NCBI GenBank assembly: GCA_965247255.1
Contig: CBDFGS010000013.1
Span: forward strand, 434,001 to 498,000
Direction of reading: 5' to 3'
Origin: CBDFGS01 sp965247255
GTDB lineage: Bacteria; Chloroflexota; Dehalococcoidia; Lucifugimonadales; CAUZJF01
Length of the DNA: 64,000 nt
How positions within the stretch are numbered: the stretch's first letter is position 1; every line of letters starts with the position of its first letter. The translations under genes and the position numbers were made by a program. Shown piece after piece: positions 52,067 to 60,471 of this stretch. The notes beneath the pieces are model-generated. The model saw only the letters and a list, made by a program, of their open reading frames with translations, made no database searches and was not told the origin of the DNA.

Positions 52067-53959
52067 ATGCCGTTCGACGATGGAATCGGGGTCGAGTGGG
52101 CCTGGGTGATACCGGCCCTTAGCGCTTCGGCTTTCGTCTTGACCGTCATCTTTGGTCGGCTCCTACCTCGCCAGGGCGCCTTCATCCCGATCGCCGCGAT
52201 CTTCCTTGGCTTCATCATTTTCTGGTTCGTATTGGCCGACCTGCTGGCCAGCGGACCTGCATCGTTTAGCGTGGACTGGCTCACTCTCGGAGATACCAGG
52301 ATCACCTGGGGCGTGACCGTCGACCGCCTTTCGGTGACGATGCTGGGGTTGGTAACCTTCGTCGCTCTCCTGGTCCAGGTCTACTCGCTGGAGTACACGA
52401 AAGGCGAGCCGCGCATCGGCTGGTACTTCGCCGCCCACGCGCTCTTCGCCGCGGCGATGCTTTCGCTGGTCCTGGCCGGCAACCTGCTATTCCTCTACAT
52501 CGCATGGGAGCTGGTAGGACTGGGCTCCTACTTGCTGATCGGTTTCTGGTATGAGAGGCGGAGCGCCGCTGAGGCCGCCAAAAAGGCATTCATAACGACT
52601 CGAATCGGCGATGTAGGCCTTCTTATCGGTATCATCCTTCTATTCAAGGCCACCGGGACCTTCGAGATATCGACCATCTTCCACGTGGCGCAGCAGGGAG
52701 GAATATCGGACGCGACGATCACCGCCTCCACGCTGCTCATATTCCTCGGCGCTATGGGCAAGTCAGCGCAGTTCCCCTTCCACGTGTGGCTGCCCGATGC
52801 TATGGAGGGGCCCACGCCCGTAAGCGCGCTGATACACGCCGCTACGATGGTGGCCGCCGGCGTCTTCCTGGTAGCCCGCATGCTCCCACTTTTCGAGATG
52901 GCGCCCGACGTTCTCGTGTTCGTCGCGTTTGTGGGGCTCTTCACCTTCGCGTTCGCCGGGACGCTGGCACTCGTGATGACAGACCTAAAGCGGGTGTTGG
53001 CCTACTCGACGGTCAGCCACCTGGGGCTCATGATGCTGTCCCTCGGCGCCGGGGCGATGGGCGCGGCGATCTTTCATCTGGTTGTCCACGGGGTGTCCAA
53101 GGCATTGTTGTTCCTGGGCGCCGGTAGCGTTATTCACGGGACGGAAAAGACCGAGATCTGGGACATGGGCGGCTTGCGGCGTCGGATGCCGGTGACCGCA
53201 GCGACGTTTGTGATCGGGGCGGCGGCGCTTGCCGGACTCCCCCCGTTGAGCGGATTCTTCAGCAAGGACGAGGTCCTGGTGGCCGTGAAGGAAGGGCTCA
53301 GCCCGGCGTTTCTGGCGTTCACGATCGCAGCAGCCGCGCTGAGCGCGCTGTACATGGCGCGGGTGACATTCGTGGTGTTCTTCGGTGCGCTTAGATCAGA
53401 GAACGACGACGCGCACGAGCCTTCCATTCTGATGGCCGCTCCATTGGTCCTGCTGGGGTTCCTGGCGCTGACCGTAGGGGTCCTCGCGTTCAGCTGGACC
53501 GAGTCATATGGAGGATTCGCCAGCTTCGTGACCCAGGGCCAACCGCTGGAGGGTGGGGCTGAGGAGTTTCACATCGTTCCGTGGCTAGCCGTCGCCTCAG
53601 CCGTGCTGGCATTTGGCGGTATCGCGGTTGGTTGGGCGACCTACGTGAGGGGCGACATTTCCCACGCCGGCATCGCCCGCAGGTACGCGGGCTTGCACAC
53701 CGTCCTTACCCACGAGTACTACGTCGACGAGATATACCAGTGGGGGATCGATCGCGTCGTCCTGGCCTTCAGCGGATTTGTGGCCGTGTTCGACCGGGTT
53801 GTAATCAACGATACCGGCGTGGACGGCTCAGCGTTCAGCGTCATGCTCTCGGCCATGAGACTCCGCTACATACAATCAGGGCGTCTCTATAACTATGGAC
53901 TGGGCATGTCGCTGGGCGTGTTCGCCTTCTCTGTGATCTGGTGGCTACTTGTGCGATAG
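52067..53959 (+). CDS. nuoL: NADH-quinone oxidoreductase subunit L
   Basis: 630 residues. The largest antiporter-like proton-pumping subunit, with about 16 membrane segments. Conserved Lys/Glu motifs are visible: 'LLFLYIAWELVGLGSYLLIGFWY', 'PFHVWLPDAMEGPTPVSALIHAATMVAAG' and 'DLKRVLAYSTVSHLGLMM'. The C-terminal part has the long lateral-helix region leading to the final membrane segment. A purine-rich GGAGCCGGAAGAGA stretch precedes the ATG. Confidence 0.95.
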   Translation: MPFDDGIGVEWAWVIPALSASAFVLTVIFGRLLPRQGAFIPIAAIFLGFIIFWFVLADLLASGPASFSVDWLTLGDTRITWGVTVDRLSVTMLGLVTFVALLVQVYSLEYTKGEPRIGWYFAAHALFAAAMLSLVLAGNLLFLYIAWELVGLGSYLLIGFWYERRSAAEAAKKAFITTRIGDVGLLIGIILLFKATGTFEISTIFHVAQQGGISDATITASTLLIFLGAMGKSAQFPFHVWLPDAMEGPTPVSALIHAATMVAAGVFLVARMLPLFEMAPDVLVFVAFVGLFTFAFAGTLALVMTDLKRVLAYSTVSHLGLMMLSLGAGAMGAAIFHLVVHGVSKALLFLGAGSVIHGTEKTEIWDMGGLRRRMPVTAATFVIGAAALAGLPPLSGFFSKDEVLVAVKEGLSPAFLAFTIAAAALSALYMARVTFVVFFGALRSENDDAHEPSILMAAPLVLLGFLALTVGVLAFSWTESYGGFASFVTQGQPLEGGAEEFHIVPWLAVASAVLAFGGIAVGWATYVRGDISHAGIARRYAGLHTVLTHEYYVDEIYQWGIDRVVLAFSGFVAVFDRVVINDTGVDGSAFSVMLSAMRLRYIQSGRLYNYGLGMSLGVFAFSVIWWLLVR

Positions 53960-54011
53960 CCTTTCGTCTATGAGCCTTCCTCGATTCGCTCATGAGGCCA
54001 CGACCTAGCCG

Positions 54012-55541
54012 ATGGAAACCCTCGAGAACAACCTCCTCTTTGCGATAGTTGCGCTGCCGCTGGTGGGCGCGGCAATACTCATTTTCATCCCATCGCGACA
54101 ACCCGATCGGGTGCGGTGGACCGCGGCGTCGGTCTCGGTGGTGACCCTACTCCTTTCGCTGTACACATTCGGCGTATACGACTATGACGCCGGTGGGTTC
54201 CAGTTCACTCGCGATTGGAACTGGCTCGAGCTGCCGGGCCCCTCGTGGCCGCTTGGCGACAAGGGAATTACGCTCTCCCTGGGGGTCGATGGGATCTCGG
54301 CGCTCATGGTGATGCTGACCGGCGTGGTGATGCTCACGGGCGTATTGGTCTCATGGAAGATCGCGGAGCGAAATAAGGACTTCTTCATCCTCTATTTCTT
54401 ACTCCTGTCGGGGGTATACGGCGTGTTCGTCTCCCTCGACCTCTTCTTCCTCTTCTTCTTCTACGAGCTCGCGGTGCTGCCCATGTACCTCTTGATAGGG
54501 GTCTGGGGGAGCAGCTCCGACTTCGGCGCCTTCGCGCGCACCAAAGAGTACAGCGCCATGAAGCTGGTCGTCTATCTCGTCGCGGGCAGCGCTCTCATTT
54601 GGATCGCCCTGCTGGCCATCTTCGTCCAGGCCGGCCTCGGCACGTTCAGCTTCCTCGACCTACAGGAGTCCGCAGAGTTCTCCCCGACGTTCCAGCGAGT
54701 CTTCTTCCCGTTTTTGATGGTCGGGTTTGGTGTACTCGCTGGGATGTGGCCGTTCCACACCTGGTCGCCGGACGGCCACGTGGCCGCGCCAACGGCTGTA
54801 AGCATGGTACACGCGGGCGTGCTGATGAAGCTTGGAGCCTACGGCATTCTTCGTGTTGGAATCGGGCTGTTCCCCGAAGGGGCGCAGGACTGGATGCCCG
54901 TGTTGATCGCGCTGGGGACCGTCAATGTCTTATACGGGGCGATCTCGGCGATGGCCCAGTCGGACCTCAAGTACGTCGTGGGGTACTCCAGCGTGAGCCA
55001 CATGGGCTACGTGCTTGTGGGAATCGCGACACTGCACCACCTGGGGGTTAGCGGCGCCGTGCTCCAGATGTTCTCTCACGGAATCATGACGGCCCTCTTC
55101 TTCGCCGTGGTGGGCGTTATCTACGACGGGACGCACACCCGAGACATAAGTGTCCTGGAGGGGCTGGCCAAACGCATGAGCCTCACGGCGGCGTTCTTCG
55201 CGGTAGCAGGGCTCACGTCGCTAGGGCTGCCGGGGCTCAGCGGGTTCGTGGCCGAGCTGCTCGTCTTCCTAGGGCTGTTTCACACGTACCCGGCCCTCGG
55301 CGTGCTTGGTATCGTCGGCGCCGCGATTACGGCGGTGTACATCCTGAGGCTGATCGCCAAGGTCTTCTTCGGCCAGCTGGATGAGAGGTGGTCGAGCCAA
55401 AAGGATATGTCACGGCTGGAGGCATTGTCGACGGGCGTGCTCGTCGCTTTCATCTTCCTGATGGGCCTGTTCCCTCTCCCGTTCGTCAGGGCTATCGACG
55501 GCAGTATTTCTGCTGCGCTCGGCCGCGTGATAGGGCTATGA
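54012..55541 (+). CDS. nuoM: NADH-quinone oxidoreductase subunit M
   Basis: 509 residues. An antiporter-like subunit with 'FFFYELAVLPMYLLIGVWG', 'WPFHTWSPDGHVAAPTAVSMVHAGVLMKLGAYG' and 'DLKYVVGYSSVSHMGYVL' motifs holding the pump Glu and Lys residues. Its stop overlaps the nuoN start (ATGA). Confidence 0.95.
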   Translation: METLENNLLFAIVALPLVGAAILIFIPSRQPDRVRWTAASVSVVTLLLSLYTFGVYDYDAGGFQFTRDWNWLELPGPSWPLGDKGITLSLGVDGISALMVMLTGVVMLTGVLVSWKIAERNKDFFILYFLLLSGVYGVFVSLDLFFLFFFYELAVLPMYLLIGVWGSSSDFGAFARTKEYSAMKLVVYLVAGSALIWIALLAIFVQAGLGTFSFLDLQESAEFSPTFQRVFFPFLMVGFGVLAGMWPFHTWSPDGHVAAPTAVSMVHAGVLMKLGAYGILRVGIGLFPEGAQDWMPVLIALGTVNVLYGAISAMAQSDLKYVVGYSSVSHMGYVLVGIATLHHLGVSGAVLQMFSHGIMTALFFAVVGVIYDGTHTRDISVLEGLAKRMSLTAAFFAVAGLTSLGLPGLSGFVAELLVFLGLFHTYPALGVLGIVGAAITAVYILRLIAKVFFGQLDERWSSQKDMSRLEALSTGVLVAFIFLMGLFPLPFVRAIDGSISAALGRVIGL

Positions 55542-57058
55542 CGAACGACTTCAGCCTGCTGGTCCCGGAGTTTCTGGTCGCCGGGCTGGCGTTCCTGGTC
55601 CTGACGGCGGACTTCTTCCTCCCATCCGCGCGCAAACACCTGTTGGCATATTTCTCGGCGGTGGGGTTGGCCATAACGCTGGCAGTCACGCTCCAGGACC
55701 TCTGGGGAGAGGACGCAAGCCTCTACTCCGGCCTGCTTCTGGTCGACGGCTACGCGGTATTCTTCAAGGCCTTCTTCCTGGTGCTGGGCGGGGTTGCGGT
55801 ATTGGCGAGCCGGGACTATGTGCGACTCCACCTCGATCACGCCGGCGAGTACTACGCGATTCTGCTGTTCACCATTGTTGGGATGATGCTGATGGCCGCA
55901 TCCGGTGAGCTACTGACGGCCTACATCTCTTTGGAGCTACTCAGCTTCGGGCTCTACGTACTGGTGTCCTACGACCGTTATAACCCCAAGTCGAACGAGG
56001 CCGGCACCAAGTACATCTTGCTCGGCGCCTTCTCGTCTGCATTGCTGCTTTACGGAATCAGCCAGGTGTACGGACTTACCGGGGCAACCCGCTTCGATGA
56101 GATCGCACAGGCTCTTGTATCGGCCTCAGAGCTGAGCCCGGGGTTGCTGCTGGGGTTGGTGCTCATAATCGCCGGGCTCGGCTTCAAGATCGCCGCCGTA
56201 CCGTTTCACATGTGGGCGCCCGACGCCTACGAAGGTGCGCCCATCCCGGTCACGGCGTTCCTTGCGGTCGGTTCCAAGGCCGCCGCGTTCGCACTGATCC
56301 TACGGCTGTTTACAGAGGGCTTGATCCCCGCAGTGGCGGACTGGCAGGTCGTCCTGGTCATCATGGCCGCCCTCACCATGACCCTGGGCAATCTGCTCGC
56401 TCTCGTGCAGCGCAACATCAAACGGCTCCTGGCCTACTCCAGTATCGGGCAGGTGGGATATTTGCTGATGGGTGTCGCCGCCATCGCTGCGGTGGACGCC
56501 GACGGTTCCATCTCTGTAGACACCTCGCACATCGCCACCAACGGGATCATGCTACACCTGGTGGCATACTCCGTTACGACTATGGCTGCCTTCCTGTGCA
56601 TCAGTGCCATCTACAACGCCACCGGCGAGGAAGAGATCGATAAGTTCGCCGGCATCGCACGCCGCGCTCCGATGGTCGCGTTGGTCCTGGCTGTGTCCCT
56701 GTTCTCTCTAGCCGGTCTCCCAATATTCGCCGGGTTCACCAGCAAGTTCTACCTGTTCAACGCGGCAGCGGTGCAGGGGCTCCTCTGGCTGGCCGGTCTG
56801 GCGATATTCACGAGTCTGATCTCGCTCTACTACTACCTGGTTATCGTGCGCCAGATGTACATTGAGCCCGCCGTAGATTCCACACCCATCTCTGTGCCTC
56901 GGCTCACCAGCGGCCTGCTGGTCGTGCTGTTCATCGCCATCGTCGTCCTCGGCGTCTATCCCGCGCCGGTTATGGACGCGATCCAACGGGCCAGCGATGC
57001 CCTCGCGTCCTCGGAAGCGGTCGCGCAACTTGCCGTGACCGCGGGCGCCACGCGATAG
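55538..57058 (+). CDS. nuoN: NADH-quinone oxidoreductase subunit N
   Basis: 506 residues from the ATG at 55538. The third antiporter-like subunit: 'AYISLELLSFGLYVLVSYDRY' with the conserved Glu, 'PFHMWAPDAYEGAPIPVTAFLAVGSKAAAF' with the conserved Lys, and 'NIKRLLAYSSIGQVGYLLMG'. Last gene of the operon. NuoE, F and G, which oxidise NADH, are not encoded anywhere in the operon. Confidence 0.95.
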   Translation: MTNDFSLLVPEFLVAGLAFLVLTADFFLPSARKHLLAYFSAVGLAITLAVTLQDLWGEDASLYSGLLLVDGYAVFFKAFFLVLGGVAVLASRDYVRLHLDHAGEYYAILLFTIVGMMLMAASGELLTAYISLELLSFGLYVLVSYDRYNPKSNEAGTKYILLGAFSSALLLYGISQVYGLTGATRFDEIAQALVSASELSPGLLLGLVLIIAGLGFKIAAVPFHMWAPDAYEGAPIPVTAFLAVGSKAAAFALILRLFTEGLIPAVADWQVVLVIMAALTMTLGNLLALVQRNIKRLLAYSSIGQVGYLLMGVAAIAAVDADGSISVDTSHIATNGIMLHLVAYSVTTMAAFLCISAIYNATGEEEIDKFAGIARRAPMVALVLAVSLFSLAGLPIFAGFTSKFYLFNAAAVQGLLWLAGLAIFTSLISLYYYLVIVRQMYIEPAVDSTPISVPRLTSGLLVVLFIAIVVLGVYPAPVMDAIQRASDALASSEAVAQLAVTAGATR

Positions 57059-57086
57059 GGAACAAGTCCCGGCGCAGCCGAAACGA

Positions 57087-57115
57087 TTGACACGTCCCTA
57101 GGTGAACGATAGACT
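57087..57115 (+). promoter_or_regulatory. Promoter upstream of tandem terminators
   Basis: TTGACA at 57087-57092 and TAGACT at 57110-57115 with a 17-base spacer. Transcription should start near 57122, so it would make a leader or short RNA that reaches the first terminator after ~70 bases. Confidence 0.7.
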
Positions 57116-57155
57116 TATTCTGACATGGCGACCAACTTGTCCCTTACCTGCGCGT

Positions 57156-57190
57156 GTATCAGCGCCCTCGGGGGCTGATACGCTTTTTTC
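57156..57190 (+). terminator. Intrinsic terminator after nuoN (first of two)
   Basis: GTATCAGC at 57156-57163 pairs perfectly with GCTGATAC at 57174-57181, extended by CCC/GGG inside, and is followed by GCTTTTTTC. It can end the nuo transcript and also any RNA from the promoter at 57087. Confidence 0.85.
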
Positions 57191-57202
57191 TTAGGAAACG
57201 TA

Positions 57203-57242
57203 TACGCTCCGCTTGCACCTATTTGAAGCGGGGCGTATTTTG
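57203..57242 (+). terminator. Second hairpin-T-tract ahead of the reductase gene
   Basis: A 12-bp stem (57203-57214 with 57226-57237, one G-T pair) with an 11-base loop is followed by TTTTG. It lies only ~33 bases before the reductase start. This makes read-through control of the downstream gene plausible. Confidence 0.65.
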
Positions 57243-57274
57243 TGAGGCATTCGGAAGGGCCGGGGAGCGCACAG

Positions 57275-59038
57275 ATGACACAGACTAAAGGAATACCACG
57301 TACGCAGGGCGTCATAGATATCTTGCCGGAAGAGATCGACGACTTCGAGCTGCAGGTCAAGCGATTTCGCGCCGGTGAGTGGGACGAGACCGACTTCCAG
57401 GCGTTCAGGCTGAAGCAAGGCATCTACGGCCAGAGACAGCCCGATTCGCAGATGGTCCGGGTCAAGGTCCCCTTCGGGGGCCTAACCGCGGACCAGCTCG
57501 ACGCGTTGGGCGAGGTGGCCGCGAAGTACGCCCCGCTCGACAAGGGGCACGTCACCACGCGAGAGAACTTCCAGTACCACCACGTGAAGCTGGACGACAC
57601 GCCCGATTTCATGCGCGTGATCGGCGCGGTGGGCCTTACGACACGAGAGGCCTGCGGAAACACCGTGCGAAACGTCACGGGCTGTGCAATTGCCGGTGTG
57701 TGCCCGGAAGAGCCGTTCGACGTCACTCCCTACGCAGCCGCGTATGCGCGCTACTTCGTGCGGCACCCGTACACACAGGCGCTTCCGCGGAAGCTCAAGA
57801 CGGCGTTCTCCGGCTGCGACCGGGACTGCGCCATCACCGCCATTCACGACATGGGGTTCATCCCCAAGGTCGAGGGGGGTGAACGAGGCTTTCTGGTGAA
57901 GGCCGGCGGCGGCACGTCGATCATGGCGAAGATAGCCCCGACGCTGTACGACTTCGTGCCCGTAAACGAGTACCTGAAGGTCACCGAGGCGGTGATCCGG
58001 ATTTTCCATCGCTCAGATGAGCTACGGAAGAACCGCATGAAGGCGCGGATCAAGTTCCTCATCGCCAGGATCGGCATCGACGAGTTTCGCCTGATGGTCG
58101 ACGAGGAGCTCAAGGAGCCGTGGGCGCAGAAGTCATACGACCCGACGTCTCTCCTCTTTATCGAAGACGAGTCGCTGGATGCGCCCGTGCCGCCCCCGGA
58201 GGGCTATCACACCAACGGCTACCACCCCGAGTTCCAGCACTGGGTGGAGACGAACGTCGAGAAGCAGCGCCAGGACGGCTACCGGGCGGTAACTCTCAAG
58301 CTACCGCTGGGCGACATCAATTCCACGCAATTCCATCAGTTGGCAGACCTGTCGCGCAAGTACGCAGGTGGCCGTGCCCGGATCACGCACCAGCAGAACA
58401 TTGCCTTGCGCTGGGTCCCGGAGGGGGCCCTCTACGAGCTGTGGAACAGGCTGAACGACATCGGCTTCGCAGGGTCCGGGGTCCACGAGATCACGGACGT
58501 GGTGTCGTGCCCCGGCACCGATAGCTGCAAGCTCGGAATCACGGCTTCGATGGGACTCGGAAGGGCGGTCGGTGAGGCGCTGGAGGAGATGAATATCACC
58601 GACCCTCTGGTCAAGAAGATGCACGTTAAGATGAGCGGATGCCCCAACGGATGCGGCCAGCACCACATCGCCGACATCGGGTTCCACGGCGCGGCGGCCA
58701 AAGCTCCTGGTGGTCAGGTGCCGGCGTATGAGATGTTCTTTGGGGGAAGCTACGACGAGGGCGACGCTCGCATTGGGCTCCGCACGAGGACCAAAGTGCC
58801 GGCGAAGCGTTTGCCGGACGCGGTCAAGCAGATCGTCGCTTTCTATCAGGACCAGCGGCAGGACGGCGAGGAGTTCAAGGACTTCGCCGCCCGTGTCGGC
58901 GCTCCCGCGTTCGAGCCGGTGCTGGGCCAGTTCAAGGAGATCGGTGAGCTCAATAGGGACACCATCCATGAGTACATGGACTGGGACAAGACCGTGATCT
59001 ACAAGCTGGAGCGGGGCGAGGGTGAGTGCGCGATCTAG
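57275..59038 (+). CDS. Nitrite/sulfite reductase, siroheme and [4Fe-4S], ferredoxin-type
   Basis: 587 residues from the ATG at 57275 (GGGGAG 9 bases upstream); an in-frame start at 57242 falls within the terminator tract. Two homologous halves each pair a ferredoxin-like domain and a catalytic-type domain. The coupled [4Fe-4S]/siroheme site is formed by Cys412 and Cys418 (CPGTDSCKLG) and Cys456 and Cys460 (SGCPNGCGQHH). Basic residues that bind the anionic substrate lie in 'TTRENFQYHHV' and 'ARITHQQNIALRWV'. It performs the six-electron reduction of sulfite or nitrite. Sequence alone does not settle which one. Electrons most likely come from ferredoxin. Confidence 0.9.
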   Translation: MTQTKGIPRTQGVIDILPEEIDDFELQVKRFRAGEWDETDFQAFRLKQGIYGQRQPDSQMVRVKVPFGGLTADQLDALGEVAAKYAPLDKGHVTTRENFQYHHVKLDDTPDFMRVIGAVGLTTREACGNTVRNVTGCAIAGVCPEEPFDVTPYAAAYARYFVRHPYTQALPRKLKTAFSGCDRDCAITAIHDMGFIPKVEGGERGFLVKAGGGTSIMAKIAPTLYDFVPVNEYLKVTEAVIRIFHRSDELRKNRMKARIKFLIARIGIDEFRLMVDEELKEPWAQKSYDPTSLLFIEDESLDAPVPPPEGYHTNGYHPEFQHWVETNVEKQRQDGYRAVTLKLPLGDINSTQFHQLADLSRKYAGGRARITHQQNIALRWVPEGALYELWNRLNDIGFAGSGVHEITDVVSCPGTDSCKLGITASMGLGRAVGEALEEMNITDPLVKKMHVKMSGCPNGCGQHHIADIGFHGAAAKAPGGQVPAYEMFFGGSYDEGDARIGLRTRTKVPAKRLPDAVKQIVAFYQDQRQDGEEFKDFAARVGAPAFEPVLGQFKEIGELNRDTIHEYMDWDKTVIYKLERGEGECAI

Positions 59039-59066
59039 TCCAGACGTCGAGCCTGTTAAAAGGAGA

Positions 59067-59094
59067 AGGGCCCCGTTTAGGGGCCCTCTTTTTT
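59067..59094 (+). terminator. Intrinsic terminator of the reductase gene
   Basis: AGGGCCCC and GGGGCCCT (59067-59074 and 59080-59087) form a perfect 8-bp stem with a 5-base loop, followed by CTTTTTT. The opposite strand has a weaker T-rich run after the stem, so it may also serve the convergent gene. Confidence 0.9.
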
Positions 59095-59109
59095 ATCTTG
59101 GGTGGGTGG

Positions 59110-59469
59110 TTATTTGAACCTGCTACGCAGCCGGTGCCACCACGCTCCCCCGCTGTAGTCCATCGGCTGCCCGCGCCATCGCTTCTCGATCTTGGGCGGA
59201 TGCACGAAGAACATGGCGTATCCAACGATAAACAGGATCAGGCCGGCCCAAGCGAGGAGAGGGACACTCATTATCAGGGCGGAGAGCAGCAGGGCGACGG
59301 CTATGAACATCACGCGCCCAGGGGACAGCGACCACCTCTTGCCCCCGAGCGATTGGGTTAAACCCATCCACATGAGCCTTGGCAGGCTGGGTCGACTGCG
59401 CTTTCCGGCGCCTAACTCGCCGGCCTGCCGCAGGATTTCGTCGATCTCTCGCTTGTAGCGCTCGGCCAT
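59110..59469 (-). CDS. Small membrane protein of unknown function
   Basis: 119 residues from the ATG at 59469; a TTG at 59499 would add 10 residues. The N-terminus 'MAERYKREIDEILRQAGEL' is amphipathic, and a basic Ser/Pro-rich stretch follows. Two close membrane segments ('VMFIAVALLLSALIMSV' and 'AWAGLILFIVGYAMFFV') are separated by a very short turn, giving a hairpin with both ends probably in the cytoplasm. The basic C-terminus contains 'KIEKRWRGQPMDY'. Similar small proteins with an 'EIDEILR' start are common in Chloroflexi, without known function. Confidence 0.75.
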   Translation of the reverse strand: MAERYKREIDEILRQAGELGAGKRSRPSLPRLMWMGLTQSLGGKRWSLSPGRVMFIAVALLLSALIMSVPLLAWAGLILFIVGYAMFFVHPPKIEKRWRGQPMDYSGGAWWHRLRSRFK

Positions 59470-59641
59470 TTCTGCGTCTCTCAAATAGCGCTGGACCAAC
59501 CAACGTTCTCTTAGTGGAATCGTAACCAGTAGCCCAGTCCGATGTCAAGCTCTCGAAACCTTGCGACGCACCTAGACAAAACCCCCGGCCATCACGCCGA
59601 TGGGGAAGCGCTGAAATCCCGAGGGACGGAGAGCGCGGTGC

Positions 59642-59647
59642 TATAAT
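59642..59647 (+). promoter_or_regulatory. -10 box of the HemQ/Cld-like gene
   Basis: A consensus TATAAT at 59642-59647. The matching -35 position shows no good hexamer. It lies ~50 bp before the preferred start at 59698. The 140 bp upstream, back to the divergent small membrane protein gene, shows nothing else recognisable. Confidence 0.5.
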
Positions 59648-59697
59648 ACGGACGGCTTTCTAGCGCCTTGTTCGCCGCTGATTCCGAACTCACTCCA

Positions 59698-60396
59698 ATG
59701 GCAAGTCCAAACGGTCGGCAGTTCGTCAAGTTCAACTTCTACGCCGTAGACCCGGCGTGGCGAATGCTGCCCTGGGAAGAGCGGGACCACCACCGGCGCG
59801 AGTTCTCCGAGGTGGTCGAGGAGTTGGGCTCGGCCATGCTCGTGCGGAGCTACAGCCTCGTGGGGCTTCGGGCGGACACTGACTTCCTTTTGTGGCAAGC
59901 TTCGGATAGCCTCGAGCAGCTCCAGGAGACCGCGACGCGCTTGTGGAGCACCGGGCTCGGCAAACACCTTACGCAGCCGTATTCGTATCTCGCGATGACG
60001 CGTCGGTCCCAGTATCTTGGCAAGCACCAACATGAAGGTCAGGAGGGCGTCCGGAAAAAGGTGCGCCCGAGCGACGCTCGTTACTTCGTCGTCTACCCGT
60101 TCCTCAAGACCAGGGAGTGGTACCTGCTGCCCAAAGGGGAGCGGCAAAGCATGATGGAGGCGCACTTCGCGGTTGGACACAAGTACCCCTCGGTGAAGAT
60201 CAATACGTCCTACTCCTTCGGGCTCGACGACCAGGAGTTCATGGTGGCGTTCGAGACCGACAGCCCGCACGACTTCCTCGACCTGGTCATGGACCTCCGC
60301 GAGACCGAAGGGAGCCGCTATACGCTGAAGGACACGCCGATCTTCACGTGCATTCATCGACCCATCGAGGAGACCCTCGCCAGCCTGGGCGACTGA
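59698..60396 (+). CDS. Chlorite dismutase/HemQ-family heme protein
   Basis: 232 residues from the ATG at 59698; a TTG at 59668 would add 10 residues, and neither has a clear ribosome-binding site. The dimeric ferredoxin-like fold of the Cld family is indicated by 'FVKFNFYAVDPAWRMLP', 'LLWQASDSLEQLQ', 'RYFVVYPFLKTREWYLLP' and 'INTSYSFGLDDQEFMVAFE'. By comparison with HemQ, His156 in MMEAHFAVGHKYP is the likely heme ligand and Tyr133 or Tyr129 the likely catalytic tyrosine. The distal Arg of true chlorite dismutases is not evident, so coproheme decarboxylation in heme synthesis is more likely than chlorite breakdown. Confidence 0.85.
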   Translation: MASPNGRQFVKFNFYAVDPAWRMLPWEERDHHRREFSEVVEELGSAMLVRSYSLVGLRADTDFLLWQASDSLEQLQETATRLWSTGLGKHLTQPYSYLAMTRRSQYLGKHQHEGQEGVRKKVRPSDARYFVVYPFLKTREWYLLPKGERQSMMEAHFAVGHKYPSVKINTSYSFGLDDQEFMVAFETDSPHDFLDLVMDLRETEGSRYTLKDTPIFTCIHRPIEETLASLGD

Positions 60397-60471
60397 GTAC
60401 TCCCTGGTGGCCGCCTCCCGGCCTCCGTTCCGATTGCCCGCTCGTTGGCCCGTGGATACAATGGAATAGAG

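Noticed and set aside
59698..60396. True chlorite dismutase
   Set aside because: The family match is clear, but the distal Arg motif diagnostic of chlorite dismutases is not evident and no perchlorate genes are nearby. HemQ-like function is more likely.
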